A DNA stretch of 20,649 nucleotides from Chitinophagaceae bacterium (GTDB lineage Bacteria > Bacteroidota > Bacteroidia > Chitinophagales > Chitinophagaceae): assembly GCA_947378615.1 (NCBI GenBank), contig CANCKV010000004.1, forward strand, positions 1 to 20,649. The letters run 5' to 3'. Below are positions 7,588 through 15,903 of the stretch, piece after piece. Position 1 is the stretch's first letter; each line of letters opens with the position of its first letter. The translations under genes and the position numbers were made by a program. Below the pieces are notes generated by a model, which was not told the DNA's origin, made no database searches, and was given only the letters and a program-made list of their open reading frames with translations.

Positions 7588-10500
7588 ATGAAAAATGTAG
7601 GACTCACTATTTTAAAAACAGTTAGCATAGTATGTATGCTACTTATTTCTTCCCTAAAATTGACAGCTCAAACATCCATTATTTTTAGTGACGGATTTGA
7701 ATCGGATTCTATCAATAGCAAGCCTATTGGGTGGGAATTGTTTGGCACAACTACTCTAGCTACTGTTCAATATGATTCAGGCACTACCAATAAGATACTT
7801 CGTCTAAACGCAGGACAAACGAATCCAACAGGTTATGCAGGAGAAAAGATTCAGAAGACATCCTCTTTTGGGTATGGAGATGTAATATTTAGTTATAAAA
7901 TCAGGACTACAAAATTAGCATTAGCCACAAACACTACTAACTGCCCGAACTTTAATAGGCTAGGTTTTGGAGGAATTGTTGGCGTAACTAATACTGACAA
8001 CAATACTTCGAATGCCACAACAAGCATTTCTCCCATGGGATTGCAAGGAATATTACGACTTCCAACAGGATTATCTTATACTCCTTCTGGAAATCTCACC
8101 CCTGTTAATAATGTTTGGTATAAAATTACTTTGAGAATTTCCCGCACATCGACTACTGCTATAAGTGTAACAGGAACAATAACTAAAGCAGCAAATGACT
8201 CTCTTGTTAAAAAAATAAGCGGTAGCCTTACAACCTCTACTCCTACCCTTTTAATGAATCAGATTATCTTCGATATTCAAGCCATCTATCAATATAATTA
8301 TGCAGATCTAGACGATATTTCTATCGCTTTGCCTGATGGTACACCGAGTGCTTCTAATGTGTCTATCAACGGTACGGTTGCGGCCTTACAAACATTGACG
8401 GGCATCTATACGCTGCATGGAAACGATACAGCAGGAACTACTTTTCAATGGTTATCTTCAAACAATGCGAATGGGCCGTTTACCATAATTCCAAATGCGA
8501 CTTCTACCTCTTATGCAATTACAAGAAATGATATTGGGAAATACCTTGCATTTAGAGTAAATCCAGCTACCGCCTCAGGATATACTACAGGTCAGCCTGT
8601 AACTGCAATCACTTCTATCCCTGTTGCACAACACACAGGCCCTTCCTTAATTAAGTCTTTAAGACAATCGGGTTCTGTTGCTGCCACCGCCTCAATTCAG
8701 CTTAATTATACTTATAATAGTCCTACCAATACACCTGAAAAAGGAACATTTTATACTATTTACGTCTCTGATTCCTTCAATTTGGGCTACTATAGAAAGT
8801 TGACTACAGGTGTCACAACGGCTGCGAAAGGAGTTTCCTATTTAATAGATACTTCTTTGGTAGGTAAATATTTGTATATCGAATTGTTACCACAAGATTC
8901 TTTGGGCAACTATGGACTATATAGTGGATGGACTGCACAGACTGCGGTACAACCTCAGATTCAAGTATTAAATACTCAATATTGGCAGAATGGTTCAGTT
9001 GTAAATTATTTTGGCATCAATACAGGTACCATCACCATCACAGCCGATATACGAAACAATCATCCAAATCATGATACTACCGGCAAACTAATCGTTCAGT
9101 TATTAGATGGCAATGGTAAAGTGAAAGATTCAAGTAGTAGCATTGGAGTATTGATTGCACATAATTCAAAAGTAACTATAAAGTCAGCACCTGTCATGAT
9201 TCCTGATTATCATCAAGGATTTTCTATCAGGGTACTATTTGCAGATTCATTAAGTAGTACGAACCCGATTGCAAAATCAGAAAAGTTAGCTGACCCTGAA
9301 GATATCAACTCCGTCTATCAGTATTTTGTAAGAGATGCTGACAGCACAAATGGAGCTTATTTGTGGATTCCTCCACATACAAAAGTGGTGAAGGGAATCA
9401 TGATTTGTATCAATAATAACATCGAGCGTCAGGTACAAGAATATGCAGAGATTAGAAAAGTGGCTGAAAAATGGGGCTTAGCGTCATTGATTCTGAATAC
9501 ATTTAGAACCACTCTTTTAGCACCTCCCAATAATTTGAGTTTCGACTTTACAATACCTTCTGCTGCAGCAAAGATGGATAGTATCATCCATGCATTTGCG
9601 GTGATGAGTAATCACCCTGAATTGGTCAATTCCCCTTTTATTCCGATGGCACATTCTGCCTATATGGATTTCCCTTTTCATGTGGCAATGAGAGATAATA
9701 CAAAATGTATTGCGGCAATACCCATCAAATCAGGTGTACCTAATATCTATAATTTCTATAAAACAGGCGGCAGTTCTTATACACCTGCACCAACCAATAC
9801 CATGAAGGATGTTCCACTGCTATTTTATGCACAAGGCAATTTGCCAGAAACAATTGATGGAATGTTCAAGAATGGAACAGGCCGTTTGCGTCCAATTACC
9901 TCAAGTGAGGGTGCAGGGTTTACGGGTATCTATCGGAATGATGATGGAACAGGAGTTTACAAGCCCGGAATGGAATATGGTGGATGCTTGAAAGATATTT
10001 ATGAAGGACATTTCAATGCGATGCCTCGTGCGTTACATATCGTTGCCATGTTTATTGATAAGGCATGTGCGGCAAGATTACCCGATGTGTATCCAACAGA
10101 CCCAACTGTGAAACCTGTATTGAAATCATTAGATTTTACAAAAGGATGGTTAGTCGATCAAAATTTCTTTAATTCGAAGGATACGACCAAGTATAACAAA
10201 CCTGCCCCTTACAACCAATATAAGGGAAATAAGAAGGGAACAGAATGGTATCTTGACGAAGAAATGGCTCGTACCTGCGAACAGATTGCATTGACTGAAT
10301 ACTTTAAAAAGGTAGAACAATTTACCATTCTCAAATTAGATGGAACGCCAGACACCTTGTTTGAATCCGTATATAGTTATCATGCGAAGGATGGTGCAAA
10401 GTTCTTGGATAGTACCAATATCTTACGTCTAAAAGTATCCTCATTTGATAAGCCTTGGCCAATTGACACTGCCTCGGCCAATACAAAAGATTCTTTGAAA

Positions 10501-11886
10501 GTACCCATGAAATTGAGTACTAATATGCTTCTTGATATGAGTGTCACTTCATTGCCTATCACTAATCTACCTGTAAAAACACGATGCAATGCAAGTTGCT
10601 ACAAGGATTTGGGTATTGATTCTGCAGGCAATCTAACCTTCAAACTTAGATATACTAGATTTTCCCCTAGCCCCGGTGGATATACGCAGAGTTATGTTTC
10701 ACTTTATAAGGAAGGTAATGACACGGTAGCGGCTTCTTTGCGAAATGTTCGTATTGATCGAACTCAAAGTACGATGCCGGGACTCAAGAGCCAAACGATT
10801 ACCTTCCCTAAAATCAATAGTATTGATGTAAATACCCGAACTGTTACACTAAAGGCAACTGCTAGTTCGGGATTGCCGGTAGAATACTTTGTTAGAAGCG
10901 GACCTGCCGTTATTGTAGGTAATCAATTGGTGATTACACAAATGCACGAAGGAGCTAAGTTTCCTATACAGATTGTAGTAGGCGCCTATCAGGTGGGAAC
11001 TACAGGTTCCTCAACAGGCATTTATGCTGCAGGACCAGTTTATAATACTGTTTGGATGGACAATATTGCACCAACAAAACCCCTTTATTTGAGTGGAAAT
11101 GCAACAGGCAGCAATCGAGTTAATTTAAATTGGAATGCATCGGCAGATACGCTCGTAAATGGCTATAGTGTTTGGCGAGGTGATAATGAAATTGCCATCA
11201 TCAGCGATACCTCGTTTGTGGATACCACTGTACAGCCAAATAATAATTATACCTATTCTGTACGTGCGTTAAATAAATTGGGCAACTACAGTGATACCAC
11301 CAATAATCTAACTATTACTACCCCATTTCCTTTGCCATTGAAGTTGCTGAACTTTTCAGCCATTCTTGTAAAGGGTAATAATGTGAATTGTAATTGGCAA
11401 ACTACTAATGAAGTAAATACTACTTCTTTCGAAGTGGAACGTAGTTATGATGGAGTAGCTTTTATAGCTATCGGTTCATTGCCTGCAAAGGGAAATATTG
11501 TTACTGCTCAATATCAATATGCCGATCAACCTAATACTACACAAGCAATTGTTTATTACCGTTTGAAGGCGATAGACTACAATGGAAAATATAGCTATAG
11601 TAGCATCATTAAAATTGTTTTGGAAAACAAGATTACTTCTTTACAAGTTGCGCCAAATCCATTTAAAGGAAGTTTGACTTTGAATATCGGAACAACATTG
11701 GCAAATAAGGCAATTGTAACAATTACTTCAATGGAAGGGAAGTTAAAGCTTCAAAAGAAATTGAATTTAGCTGAGGGAGAGAATCACCTGAAATTAGAGG
11801 AGACAAAGCAGTTAAGTCAAGGAATGTATTTATTGACGCTAGTTGTGGGAAATGAGAAAAAAACAGTTAGTATAGTAAAAGAATAA
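7588..11886 (+). CDS. Large T9SS-secreted multidomain protein with an alpha/beta-hydrolase-like domain
   Basis: This 1432-residue exported protein, counted from ATG 7588, is of unknown exact function. That start places a signal peptide at once (MKNVGLTILK...LTAQ, 1-28). The frame is open from ATG 7555, which would add 11 residues. Rough domains: N-terminal jelly-roll-like 30-250; Ig-like 255-345 (FQWLSSNNANG, DIGKYLAFRV); beta modules 345-570; an alpha/beta-hydrolase-like domain 575-830 with S690 in MAHSAYMDF as candidate nucleophile and H808 in EGHFNAMPRAL as candidate catalytic His; an unassigned 830-1060; a MBG-like Ig domain 1068-1150 (SQTITFPKI, ATASSGLPVEYFV); fibronectin III 1160-1245; a pre-CTD beta domain 1248-1345; and a Por/T9SS sorting domain 1350-1432 (VAPNPFKGSL, GMYLLTLVVG). 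The combination suggests a cell-surface or released esterase/carbohydrate-active enzyme; that is inference. It is monocistronic, with a terminator at 11908. Confidence 0.88.
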   Translation: MKNVGLTILKTVSIVCMLLISSLKLTAQTSIIFSDGFESDSINSKPIGWELFGTTTLATVQYDSGTTNKILRLNAGQTNPTGYAGEKIQKTSSFGYGDVIFSYKIRTTKLALATNTTNCPNFNRLGFGGIVGVTNTDNNTSNATTSISPMGLQGILRLPTGLSYTPSGNLTPVNNVWYKITLRISRTSTTAISVTGTITKAANDSLVKKISGSLTTSTPTLLMNQIIFDIQAIYQYNYADLDDISIALPDGTPSASNVSINGTVAALQTLTGIYTLHGNDTAGTTFQWLSSNNANGPFTIIPNATSTSYAITRNDIGKYLAFRVNPATASGYTTGQPVTAITSIPVAQHTGPSLIKSLRQSGSVAATASIQLNYTYNSPTNTPEKGTFYTIYVSDSFNLGYYRKLTTGVTTAAKGVSYLIDTSLVGKYLYIELLPQDSLGNYGLYSGWTAQTAVQPQIQVLNTQYWQNGSVVNYFGINTGTITITADIRNNHPNHDTTGKLIVQLLDGNGKVKDSSSSIGVLIAHNSKVTIKSAPVMIPDYHQGFSIRVLFADSLSSTNPIAKSEKLADPEDINSVYQYFVRDADSTNGAYLWIPPHTKVVKGIMICINNNIERQVQEYAEIRKVAEKWGLASLILNTFRTTLLAPPNNLSFDFTIPSAAAKMDSIIHAFAVMSNHPELVNSPFIPMAHSAYMDFPFHVAMRDNTKCIAAIPIKSGVPNIYNFYKTGGSSYTPAPTNTMKDVPLLFYAQGNLPETIDGMFKNGTGRLRPITSSEGAGFTGIYRNDDGTGVYKPGMEYGGCLKDIYEGHFNAMPRALHIVAMFIDKACAARLPDVYPTDPTVKPVLKSLDFTKGWLVDQNFFNSKDTTKYNKPAPYNQYKGNKKGTEWYLDEEMARTCEQIALTEYFKKVEQFTILKLDGTPDTLFESVYSYHAKDGAKFLDSTNILRLKVSSFDKPWPIDTASANTKDSLKVPMKLSTNMLLDMSVTSLPITNLPVKTRCNASCYKDLGIDSAGNLTFKLRYTRFSPSPGGYTQSYVSLYKEGNDTVAASLRNVRIDRTQSTMPGLKSQTITFPKINSIDVNTRTVTLKATASSGLPVEYFVRSGPAVIVGNQLVITQMHEGAKFPIQIVVGAYQVGTTGSSTGIYAAGPVYNTVWMDNIAPTKPLYLSGNATGSNRVNLNWNASADTLVNGYSVWRGDNEIAIISDTSFVDTTVQPNNNYTYSVRALNKLGNYSDTTNNLTITTPFPLPLKLLNFSAILVKGNNVNCNWQTTNEVNTTSFEVERSYDGVAFIAIGSLPAKGNIVTAQYQYADQPNTTQAIVYYRLKAIDYNGKYSYSSIIKIVLENKITSLQVAPNPFKGSLTLNIGTTLANKAIVTITSMEGKLKLQKKLNLAEGENHLKLEETKQLSQGMYLLTLVVGNEKKTVSIVKE

Positions 11887-11907
11887 GGTATTTTTAAGAT
11901 AATTCAT

Positions 11908-11951
11908 GCTAAAAATAGCCCTTTCAGTACTAAGAAAGGGTTATTTTTAGC
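11908..11951 (+). terminator. Rho-independent terminator after the T9SS protein gene
   Basis: An 18-bp stem (11908-11925 with 11934-11951) has one G-T pair and an 8-nt loop. The core GCCCTTTC/GAAAGGG is followed by TTATTTTT within the descending arm. It lies 21 nt after the stop and before pyrH. Confidence 0.85.
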
Positions 11952-12042
11952 TTAAAGGGTTGAATACTTTAAAATTATTATAAATAGCTTTTGAAATAAG
12001 GCAAAAAATGAGGTTATTTGCAGCCGAACTAAAAAATTGCTC

Positions 12043-12759
12043 ATGTTACCTAAATACAAGCGTGTTTTATTGAAGTTATCGGGAGAGGCCTTATTAGGCA
12101 ATCAAAGAAATGGAGACCCATTCAATCCTGCAATTATTGAACAATATGCTATTGACATCAAATCCGTAACAGATTTAGGGGTTCAAGTAGCTATCGTGAT
12201 TGGGGGAGGGAACATTTACAGAGGCATGAATGAAGCCGAAAGTGGAATAGAACGTGCTCACGGTGATTATATGGGTATGCTTGCAACAGTAATAAATGCG
12301 ATGGCAATGCAGGCAATGCTTGAAAGAAAGGGAGTTTATACTAGATTGCAGAGCGCAATACACATGGAACAGGTGGCAGAACCTTATATCCGCAGAAAAG
12401 CTTTACGTCATCTTGAAAAAGGGCGTGTAGTAATATTCGGTGCAGGAACAGGAAACCCCTATTTTACTACAGACACCGCGGGTAGTTTGAGAGCAATAGA
12501 AATGAAGGCCGATGTGATATTGAAAGGAACAAGAGTAGATGGTATTTATACTGCAGATCCTGAGAAAGATCCTTCTGCAACTCGTTTTGAAAAACTGAAC
12601 TATGATGAATGTATCAGCAAGAATCTGAAAGTAATGGATATGACAGCTTTCACTCTTTGCATGGAAAACAGGATGCCGATTATAGTTTTTGATATGAATC
12701 AACCAGGCAATCTTCTTAGAGTAATCGAAGGACAGAATGTGGGCACTTTGGTGCAATAA
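12043..12759 (+). CDS. pyrH: UMP kinase (uridylate kinase)
   Basis: Cytosolic bacterial UMP kinase of the amino-acid-kinase fold, ATP + UMP to ADP + UDP, in pyrimidine nucleotide synthesis. The 238 residues are the usual length. Motifs: KLSGEALLG (11-19), phosphate-binding GGGNIYRG (54-61), [10 protein letters not shown] (135-144, UMP/ATP site), [13 protein letters not shown] (161-173) and [16 protein letters not shown] (198-213). ATG 12043 gives the family start [20 protein letters not shown] two codons upstream (12037) also opens the frame but adds nothing conserved. In many Bacteroidota pyrH is followed by frr (ribosome recycling factor). Here it is not: a Mur ligase gene converges on it. 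The upstream gap holds no clear promoter beyond weak matches. The function is secure. Confidence 0.97.
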   Translation: MLPKYKRVLLKLSGEALLGNQRNGDPFNPAIIEQYAIDIKSVTDLGVQVAIVIGGGNIYRGMNEAESGIERAHGDYMGMLATVINAMAMQAMLERKGVYTRLQSAIHMEQVAEPYIRRKALRHLEKGRVVIFGAGTGNPYFTTDTAGSLRAIEMKADVILKGTRVDGIYTADPEKDPSATRFEKLNYDECISKNLKVMDMTAFTLCMENRMPIIVFDMNQPGNLLRVIEGQNVGTLVQ

Positions 12760-12769
12760 GCTTTTAATA

Positions 12770-12829
12770 GTGATGAGTTATGAGTGATAAGCGATGAGTC
12801 GTATCATCGAGACAACTCATAACTCATCA
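12770..12829. terminator. Bidirectional palindromic terminator carrying 18-nt repeat copy 2
   Basis: TGATGAGTTATGAGT (12771-12785) pairs perfectly with 12815-12829. An inner stem CGATGA/TCATCG (12792-12797 with 12804-12809) sits in the loop. Bases 12770-12787 equal 3324-3341. It lies between the stops of pyrH and the Mur ligase gene and probably serves both, although no long T-run follows on either strand. Confidence 0.55.
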
Positions 12830-12837
12830 TTCATAAG

Positions 12838-14226
12838 TCATAGTTTATTCCACACTTCCTTTGCAAAAACATCTAAACTAGGGTCTCTTGCGCCCATTAA
12901 CAACAATACAGAATCATCAGTTAGATGTGGTCTGATAGCTTCTACTAATTGATTTCTATCTTCTACAAAAAAGGCTTGTTTGCCTAATGCCTTAATATCT
13001 TGAATTAAATCATTTGCACTTATATCTTTAACAGCAGTTCCTCCTGCATAGAATATTTCACTCATCCATATTTCATCTTGCGGACGAAGTGACTGACTGA
13101 TTGACTCAACAAAGTCATTTCTAAGAAAACGTGTAGGTGCATATCCATGTGGTTGAAACCATGCAATCACTTTCTTTGCTAATGGTTGAACACCTATGAT
13201 TGCGGCTGCTACTTTAGCAGGATTATGGGCATAATCATCTATTAGCCATACACCATTCTTCTTTCCTAAAACTTGATTGCGTCTATAAATACCTTTATAA
13301 TTTGCAATTGCCTTACTACATACTTCCAAATCCACACCCACTTGACAAGCAACAGTGACTGCTGCCAAAGCATTCTCCATATTATGTTTGCCGATTGCAT
13401 GAAGTGTAAATGGTATAGAATTGATTTTAAAACTAATCTCTAGTCCATTTTGATGGAAGTCTGTTGCATAATAACCTGCTTTTGCATTTGTAGAAGAAAA
13501 GTTCTGACGATTTTCTTGGGTAAATGGAGCAGTTAATTCATGAGAGGCATTTACGATGAAGTATTTACTATTATTTTTAAAAGTCTCAAAGATGGTTTCC
13601 AACTCGCTAATTTCCTTATGGTCTTTATCTATGTTGAGTAGCACTCCAATTTCAGGATGATAATTTACGATTGAACCATCGCTTTCGTCCGCTTCTATCA
13701 CTAACCAATCTCCTTTTCCTAATTGAGCATTCCCAATCTTACCCTGTTCCTGTAATCGAACCAAACCGGCACCACTAATAATTCCCGGTTGCAACCCTGC
13801 AAAATCCAAAATATCAAACAACATAGCAGTTGTAGTACTCTTCCCACTAGTTCCTCCTATAGCAATTCCCTTTTTTTCTTTTAGGATGAGACTCAACAAT
13901 TCAGCCCTTTTAATAATGGGAATATTTAAAGTAATTGCCTTCTGAATCTCCACATTAGAATCCTCAATGGCCGTAGAAATTACAATTAGTTGCGTTTTCT
14001 CATCAACACCACTACCGTCTTGAAGAAAACAAGTAATTCCTTCTGCTACTAATTTCTCTTGTGTTTCGTTTGGTGTATCCGGATGGAAATAACGGTCACT
14101 CCCTGTAATCACTTTCCCTTCGGCAACCAAATATTGAGCGATAGCACTCATACCTGTACCTGCAACGCCAATAAAATGAAGTTTATTTATTCCCTTTAAA
14201 GAATCAATTTTGAGCATATTATCCAT
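12838..14226 (-). CDS. Mur ligase family protein (MurC/Mpl-like UDP-N-acetylmuramate:amino acid or peptide ligase)
   Basis: ATP-dependent cytosolic ligase of the peptidoglycan pathway, 462 residues from ATG 14226. The three Mur domains are visible: an N-terminal Rossmann-like UDP-sugar domain with GVAGTGMSAIA (20-30) and GSD (42-44); a central ATPase with P-loop GGTSGKSTTT (124-133), EADESDGS (178-185) and NIDKDHKE (198-205); and a C-terminal domain with DDYAHNP (about 328-334). GVAGTGMS, EADESD and DDYAHNP place it with MurC and Mpl, not MurD/E/F. It departs from textbook MurC at GTSGKS (usually GTHGKT) and DHKE (usually DHMD), and it is not in a division/cell-wall cluster, so it may be a paralogue with a different acceptor or a recycling role. 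A TTG at 14241 opens the frame, but it would fall within a candidate -7 box; ATG 14217 is the alternative start. Confidence 0.85.
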   Translation of the reverse strand: MDNMLKIDSLKGINKLHFIGVAGTGMSAIAQYLVAEGKVITGSDRYFHPDTPNETQEKLVAEGITCFLQDGSGVDEKTQLIVISTAIEDSNVEIQKAITLNIPIIKRAELLSLILKEKKGIAIGGTSGKSTTTAMLFDILDFAGLQPGIISGAGLVRLQEQGKIGNAQLGKGDWLVIEADESDGSIVNYHPEIGVLLNIDKDHKEISELETIFETFKNNSKYFIVNASHELTAPFTQENRQNFSSTNAKAGYYATDFHQNGLEISFKINSIPFTLHAIGKHNMENALAAVTVACQVGVDLEVCSKAIANYKGIYRRNQVLGKKNGVWLIDDYAHNPAKVAAAIIGVQPLAKKVIAWFQPHGYAPTRFLRNDFVESISQSLRPQDEIWMSEIFYAGGTAVKDISANDLIQDIKALGKQAFFVEDRNQLVEAIRPHLTDDSVLLLMGARDPSLDVFAKEVWNKL

Positions 14227-14238
14227 TATTGATAGAGT

Positions 14239-14246
14239 CAAAGTTA
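14239..14246 (-). promoter_or_regulatory. Candidate -7 box of the Mur ligase gene
   Basis: On the minus strand TAACTTTG fits TAnnTTTG exactly. Transcription would start near 14232, just before ATG 14226 or, with a more usual leader, ATG 14217. No TTG -33 element is evident. Confidence 0.35.
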
Positions 14247-14259
14247 ATGAAGGAATAAA

Positions 14260-14290
14260 TAGTTGTTAGAGGTTAGTACTTAGTTGTTAG
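14260..14290. repeat. Short direct repeat TAGTTGTTAG (two copies)
   Basis: TAGTTGTTAG occurs at 14260-14269 and 14281-14290 with a related GGTTAGTA between them. This is a small low-complexity repeat upstream of the Mur ligase gene; no function is apparent. Confidence 0.5.
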
Positions 14291-14384
14291 TATTTTGTAT
14301 GAAAAGTAGCTAAATCAAAATGGCTGATTCTAAAAATCTTAATAACTTTTAAATATCAATCGAGTTTACTTACAGAATACTTAT

Positions 14385-14894
14385 TTACTTCTCGGTTCTT
14401 TCCACCAACTTATTTTCTACATCAGTAACATCATCTAAAGCATAACTTCTAATAACATTAACCGACATCTCATCATAAATATTGATTACATCGCGATAAT
14501 TACAACCGTCAGTCGGCTTGATGATAACAAACATATCCTTTGCTGTCACTCTTCTTTTCTTCGCAATGATAACATCTCTAATAGTAGAAAATGAGGATGC
14601 TTTAAAGTTAGAACCATCAGGTTTTAACTCCCCTTCATAATAATAGAGATTATCATTCTTACCCAAAAGAATCGTCAATGCACCGGAAACTTTTACGTTT
14701 GTTTTATTGCCATCATGTGGCAAATCCAACTTCATAGCAGTCTTTTGAGAAAGCGTGGTAGTGACGATGAAAAATGTGATTAACAAAAATCCTAAATCAA
14801 CCATTGGAGTAAGGTCAACCTTAGTAGATTTCTTTTGACTTCTTTTGCCGAATCTATTTGCGTTTGCATGATTGGCTGTTAGTATCTCTGCCAT
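14385..14894 (-). CDS. Biopolymer transporter ExbD/TolR family protein
   Basis: The 169-residue inner-membrane protein has the ExbD/TolR layout: a short basic cytosolic N-terminus, one transmembrane helix (about 32-47) in VDLTPMVDLGFLLITFFIV, and a periplasmic domain. D33 matches the conserved membrane aspartate (Asp25 of E. coli ExbD) needed for proton-driven force generation. The periplasmic part shows LTILLGKNDNLYYYEG and the terminal helix/strand pattern FVIIKPTDGCNYRDVINIYDEM. ExbD normally works with ExbB and TonB to energise outer-membrane receptors. Here no exbB, tonB or second exbD is adjacent: the neighbours are a Mur ligase and a protease gene with separate gaps of 158 and 177 nt. 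It must therefore act with a partner encoded elsewhere. The ATG at 14894 gives the expected N-terminus. Confidence 0.93.
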   Translation of the reverse strand: MAEILTANHANANRFGKRSQKKSTKVDLTPMVDLGFLLITFFIVTTTLSQKTAMKLDLPHDGNKTNVKVSGALTILLGKNDNLYYYEGELKPDGSNFKASSFSTIRDVIIAKKRRVTAKDMFVIIKPTDGCNYRDVINIYDEMSVNVIRSYALDDVTDVENKLVERTEK

Positions 14895-15071
14895 AAAATC
14901 ATTTTTAAAGATTAAAAAACTGTATAATAATTAGATACAGATATTCAATTATTCCATAAAAAAGTTTTTTGACAAATACATTTTCTAGGAAAAGTAGGTT
15001 CCAAAATTATATTTGGGTAATTATGAAACATTATAAAACATCACTTTTCCGTTTTCCCATCTATTTAATTA

Positions 15072-15749
15072 CTATCGAATTACCATCGAATAAACATCCT
15101 TTATTGATGCATTTTCCAATGCAACACCATTGAACACTTGAATAGCGGGTTTATCTTTTTGGGGAATCTCTCGATGAATAAATGCAGTATCTACACCATG
15201 CACTAAACCATCTGTATCAAAAACAGGCCCACCACTCATGCCATTTAATGAGATATCCTGTGTCATAAACCCGACATAATTCTTGCTATTATCCGTTATA
15301 GTGATTGCATCTATAATATATGTTGGCTGCCAATACTGCCTTACATTACCTACATTGATACTTCCATCAACATTTACTGATAACTCTGCAAGTGGATAAC
15401 CACAAAGACAAACTGACTTACCGGCATTTGGCTTGTCAACAACGATCGAAACAGGAATTGTACCTGACAAATTAATTTTACCCAAAAAAACATCTCTTAT
15501 TGGATCACGAAATACCTCAGTAATCAATTGTGGAGGATTGATAATATGGTCAGGAATATTACCTCGATATTGAAAGAATGCCCCAAAAGGAGCGTCAGTA
15601 ATTACATGAAGTGCTGTAATAAAGTGACCATTATCATCAATAAAAAAGCCTGTACCACTTACCCCTATTTGAGTATTAACACCTTCCTCTTTTACAAAGA
15701 AAATGGGGAATATTGACCTTTTTATTTTTTCAACTGCATTTTGATACAT
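15072..15749 (-). CDS. Trypsin-like serine protease, apparently cytosolic
   Basis: The 225-residue product is a chymotrypsin-fold (S1/trypsin_2-type) peptidase domain with no PDZ domain. The catalytic triad is complete: H48 in FITALHVI, D86 in PIRDVFLGKI, and S172 in LNGMSGGPVFD (GxSGGP-like). GTGFFIDDNGHFITALHV (31-49) and FDTDGLVHGVDTA (177-189) flank the active-site strands as in HtrA-like enzymes. No signal peptide or membrane anchor is present in the first 30 residues (MYQNAVEKIKRSIFPIFF), so export is not evident, unlike most HtrA/Deg proteins. The length is close to one bare protease domain. It stands alone, 177 nt from exbD and about 154 nt from the FG-GAP gene end. The substrate is unknown; such bare domains also occur in bacterial conflict or quality-control systems, but nothing here decides that. 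Confidence 0.85.
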   Translation of the reverse strand: MYQNAVEKIKRSIFPIFFVKEEGVNTQIGVSGTGFFIDDNGHFITALHVITDAPFGAFFQYRGNIPDHIINPPQLITEVFRDPIRDVFLGKINLSGTIPVSIVVDKPNAGKSVCLCGYPLAELSVNVDGSINVGNVRQYWQPTYIIDAITITDNSKNYVGFMTQDISLNGMSGGPVFDTDGLVHGVDTAFIHREIPQKDKPAIQVFNGVALENASIKDVYSMVIR

Positions 15750-15831
15750 TATTTTCTTTTATTAAGCGACAATGATACGAAAGACTCATACTAATGGATA
15801 AATAATTTTTCAGTGGGAGATTCAAGTTATA

Positions 15832-15883
15832 AAAAAGAATAGGGATAAGAATTCTGCATATTGCACAAATCCGTATCCCTATT
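15832..15883 (-). terminator. Rho-independent terminator of the GH28/FG-GAP operon
   Basis: AATAGGGATA (15838-15847) pairs perfectly with TATCCCTATT (15874-15883) across a 26-nt loop. Read on the minus strand, a run CTTTTTTAT follows. It lies just downstream of the FG-GAP gene stop (15904). Confidence 0.7.
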
Positions 15884-15903
15884 AATGTATAATATCATGC
15901 TAA

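Noticed and set aside
12037..12042. TTG start of pyrH at 12037
   Set aside because: ATG 12043 gives the family N-terminus; the extra two residues are not conserved.
12403..12756. 117-codon open frame antisense to pyrH
   Set aside because: It lies wholly within pyrH, has no recognisable domain, and has a composition typical of an antisense shadow frame.
13151..13170. Further copy of the regulator box (GGTTGAAACCATGC) within the Mur ligase gene
   Set aside because: It lies within conserved coding sequence (FQPHG), in a different arrangement, and matches only partly; chance resemblance.
14227..14241. TTG start of the Mur ligase at 14241
   Set aside because: The TTG lies within a perfect TAnnTTTG box, and ATG 14226 or 14217 gives a normal Mur ligase N-terminus.
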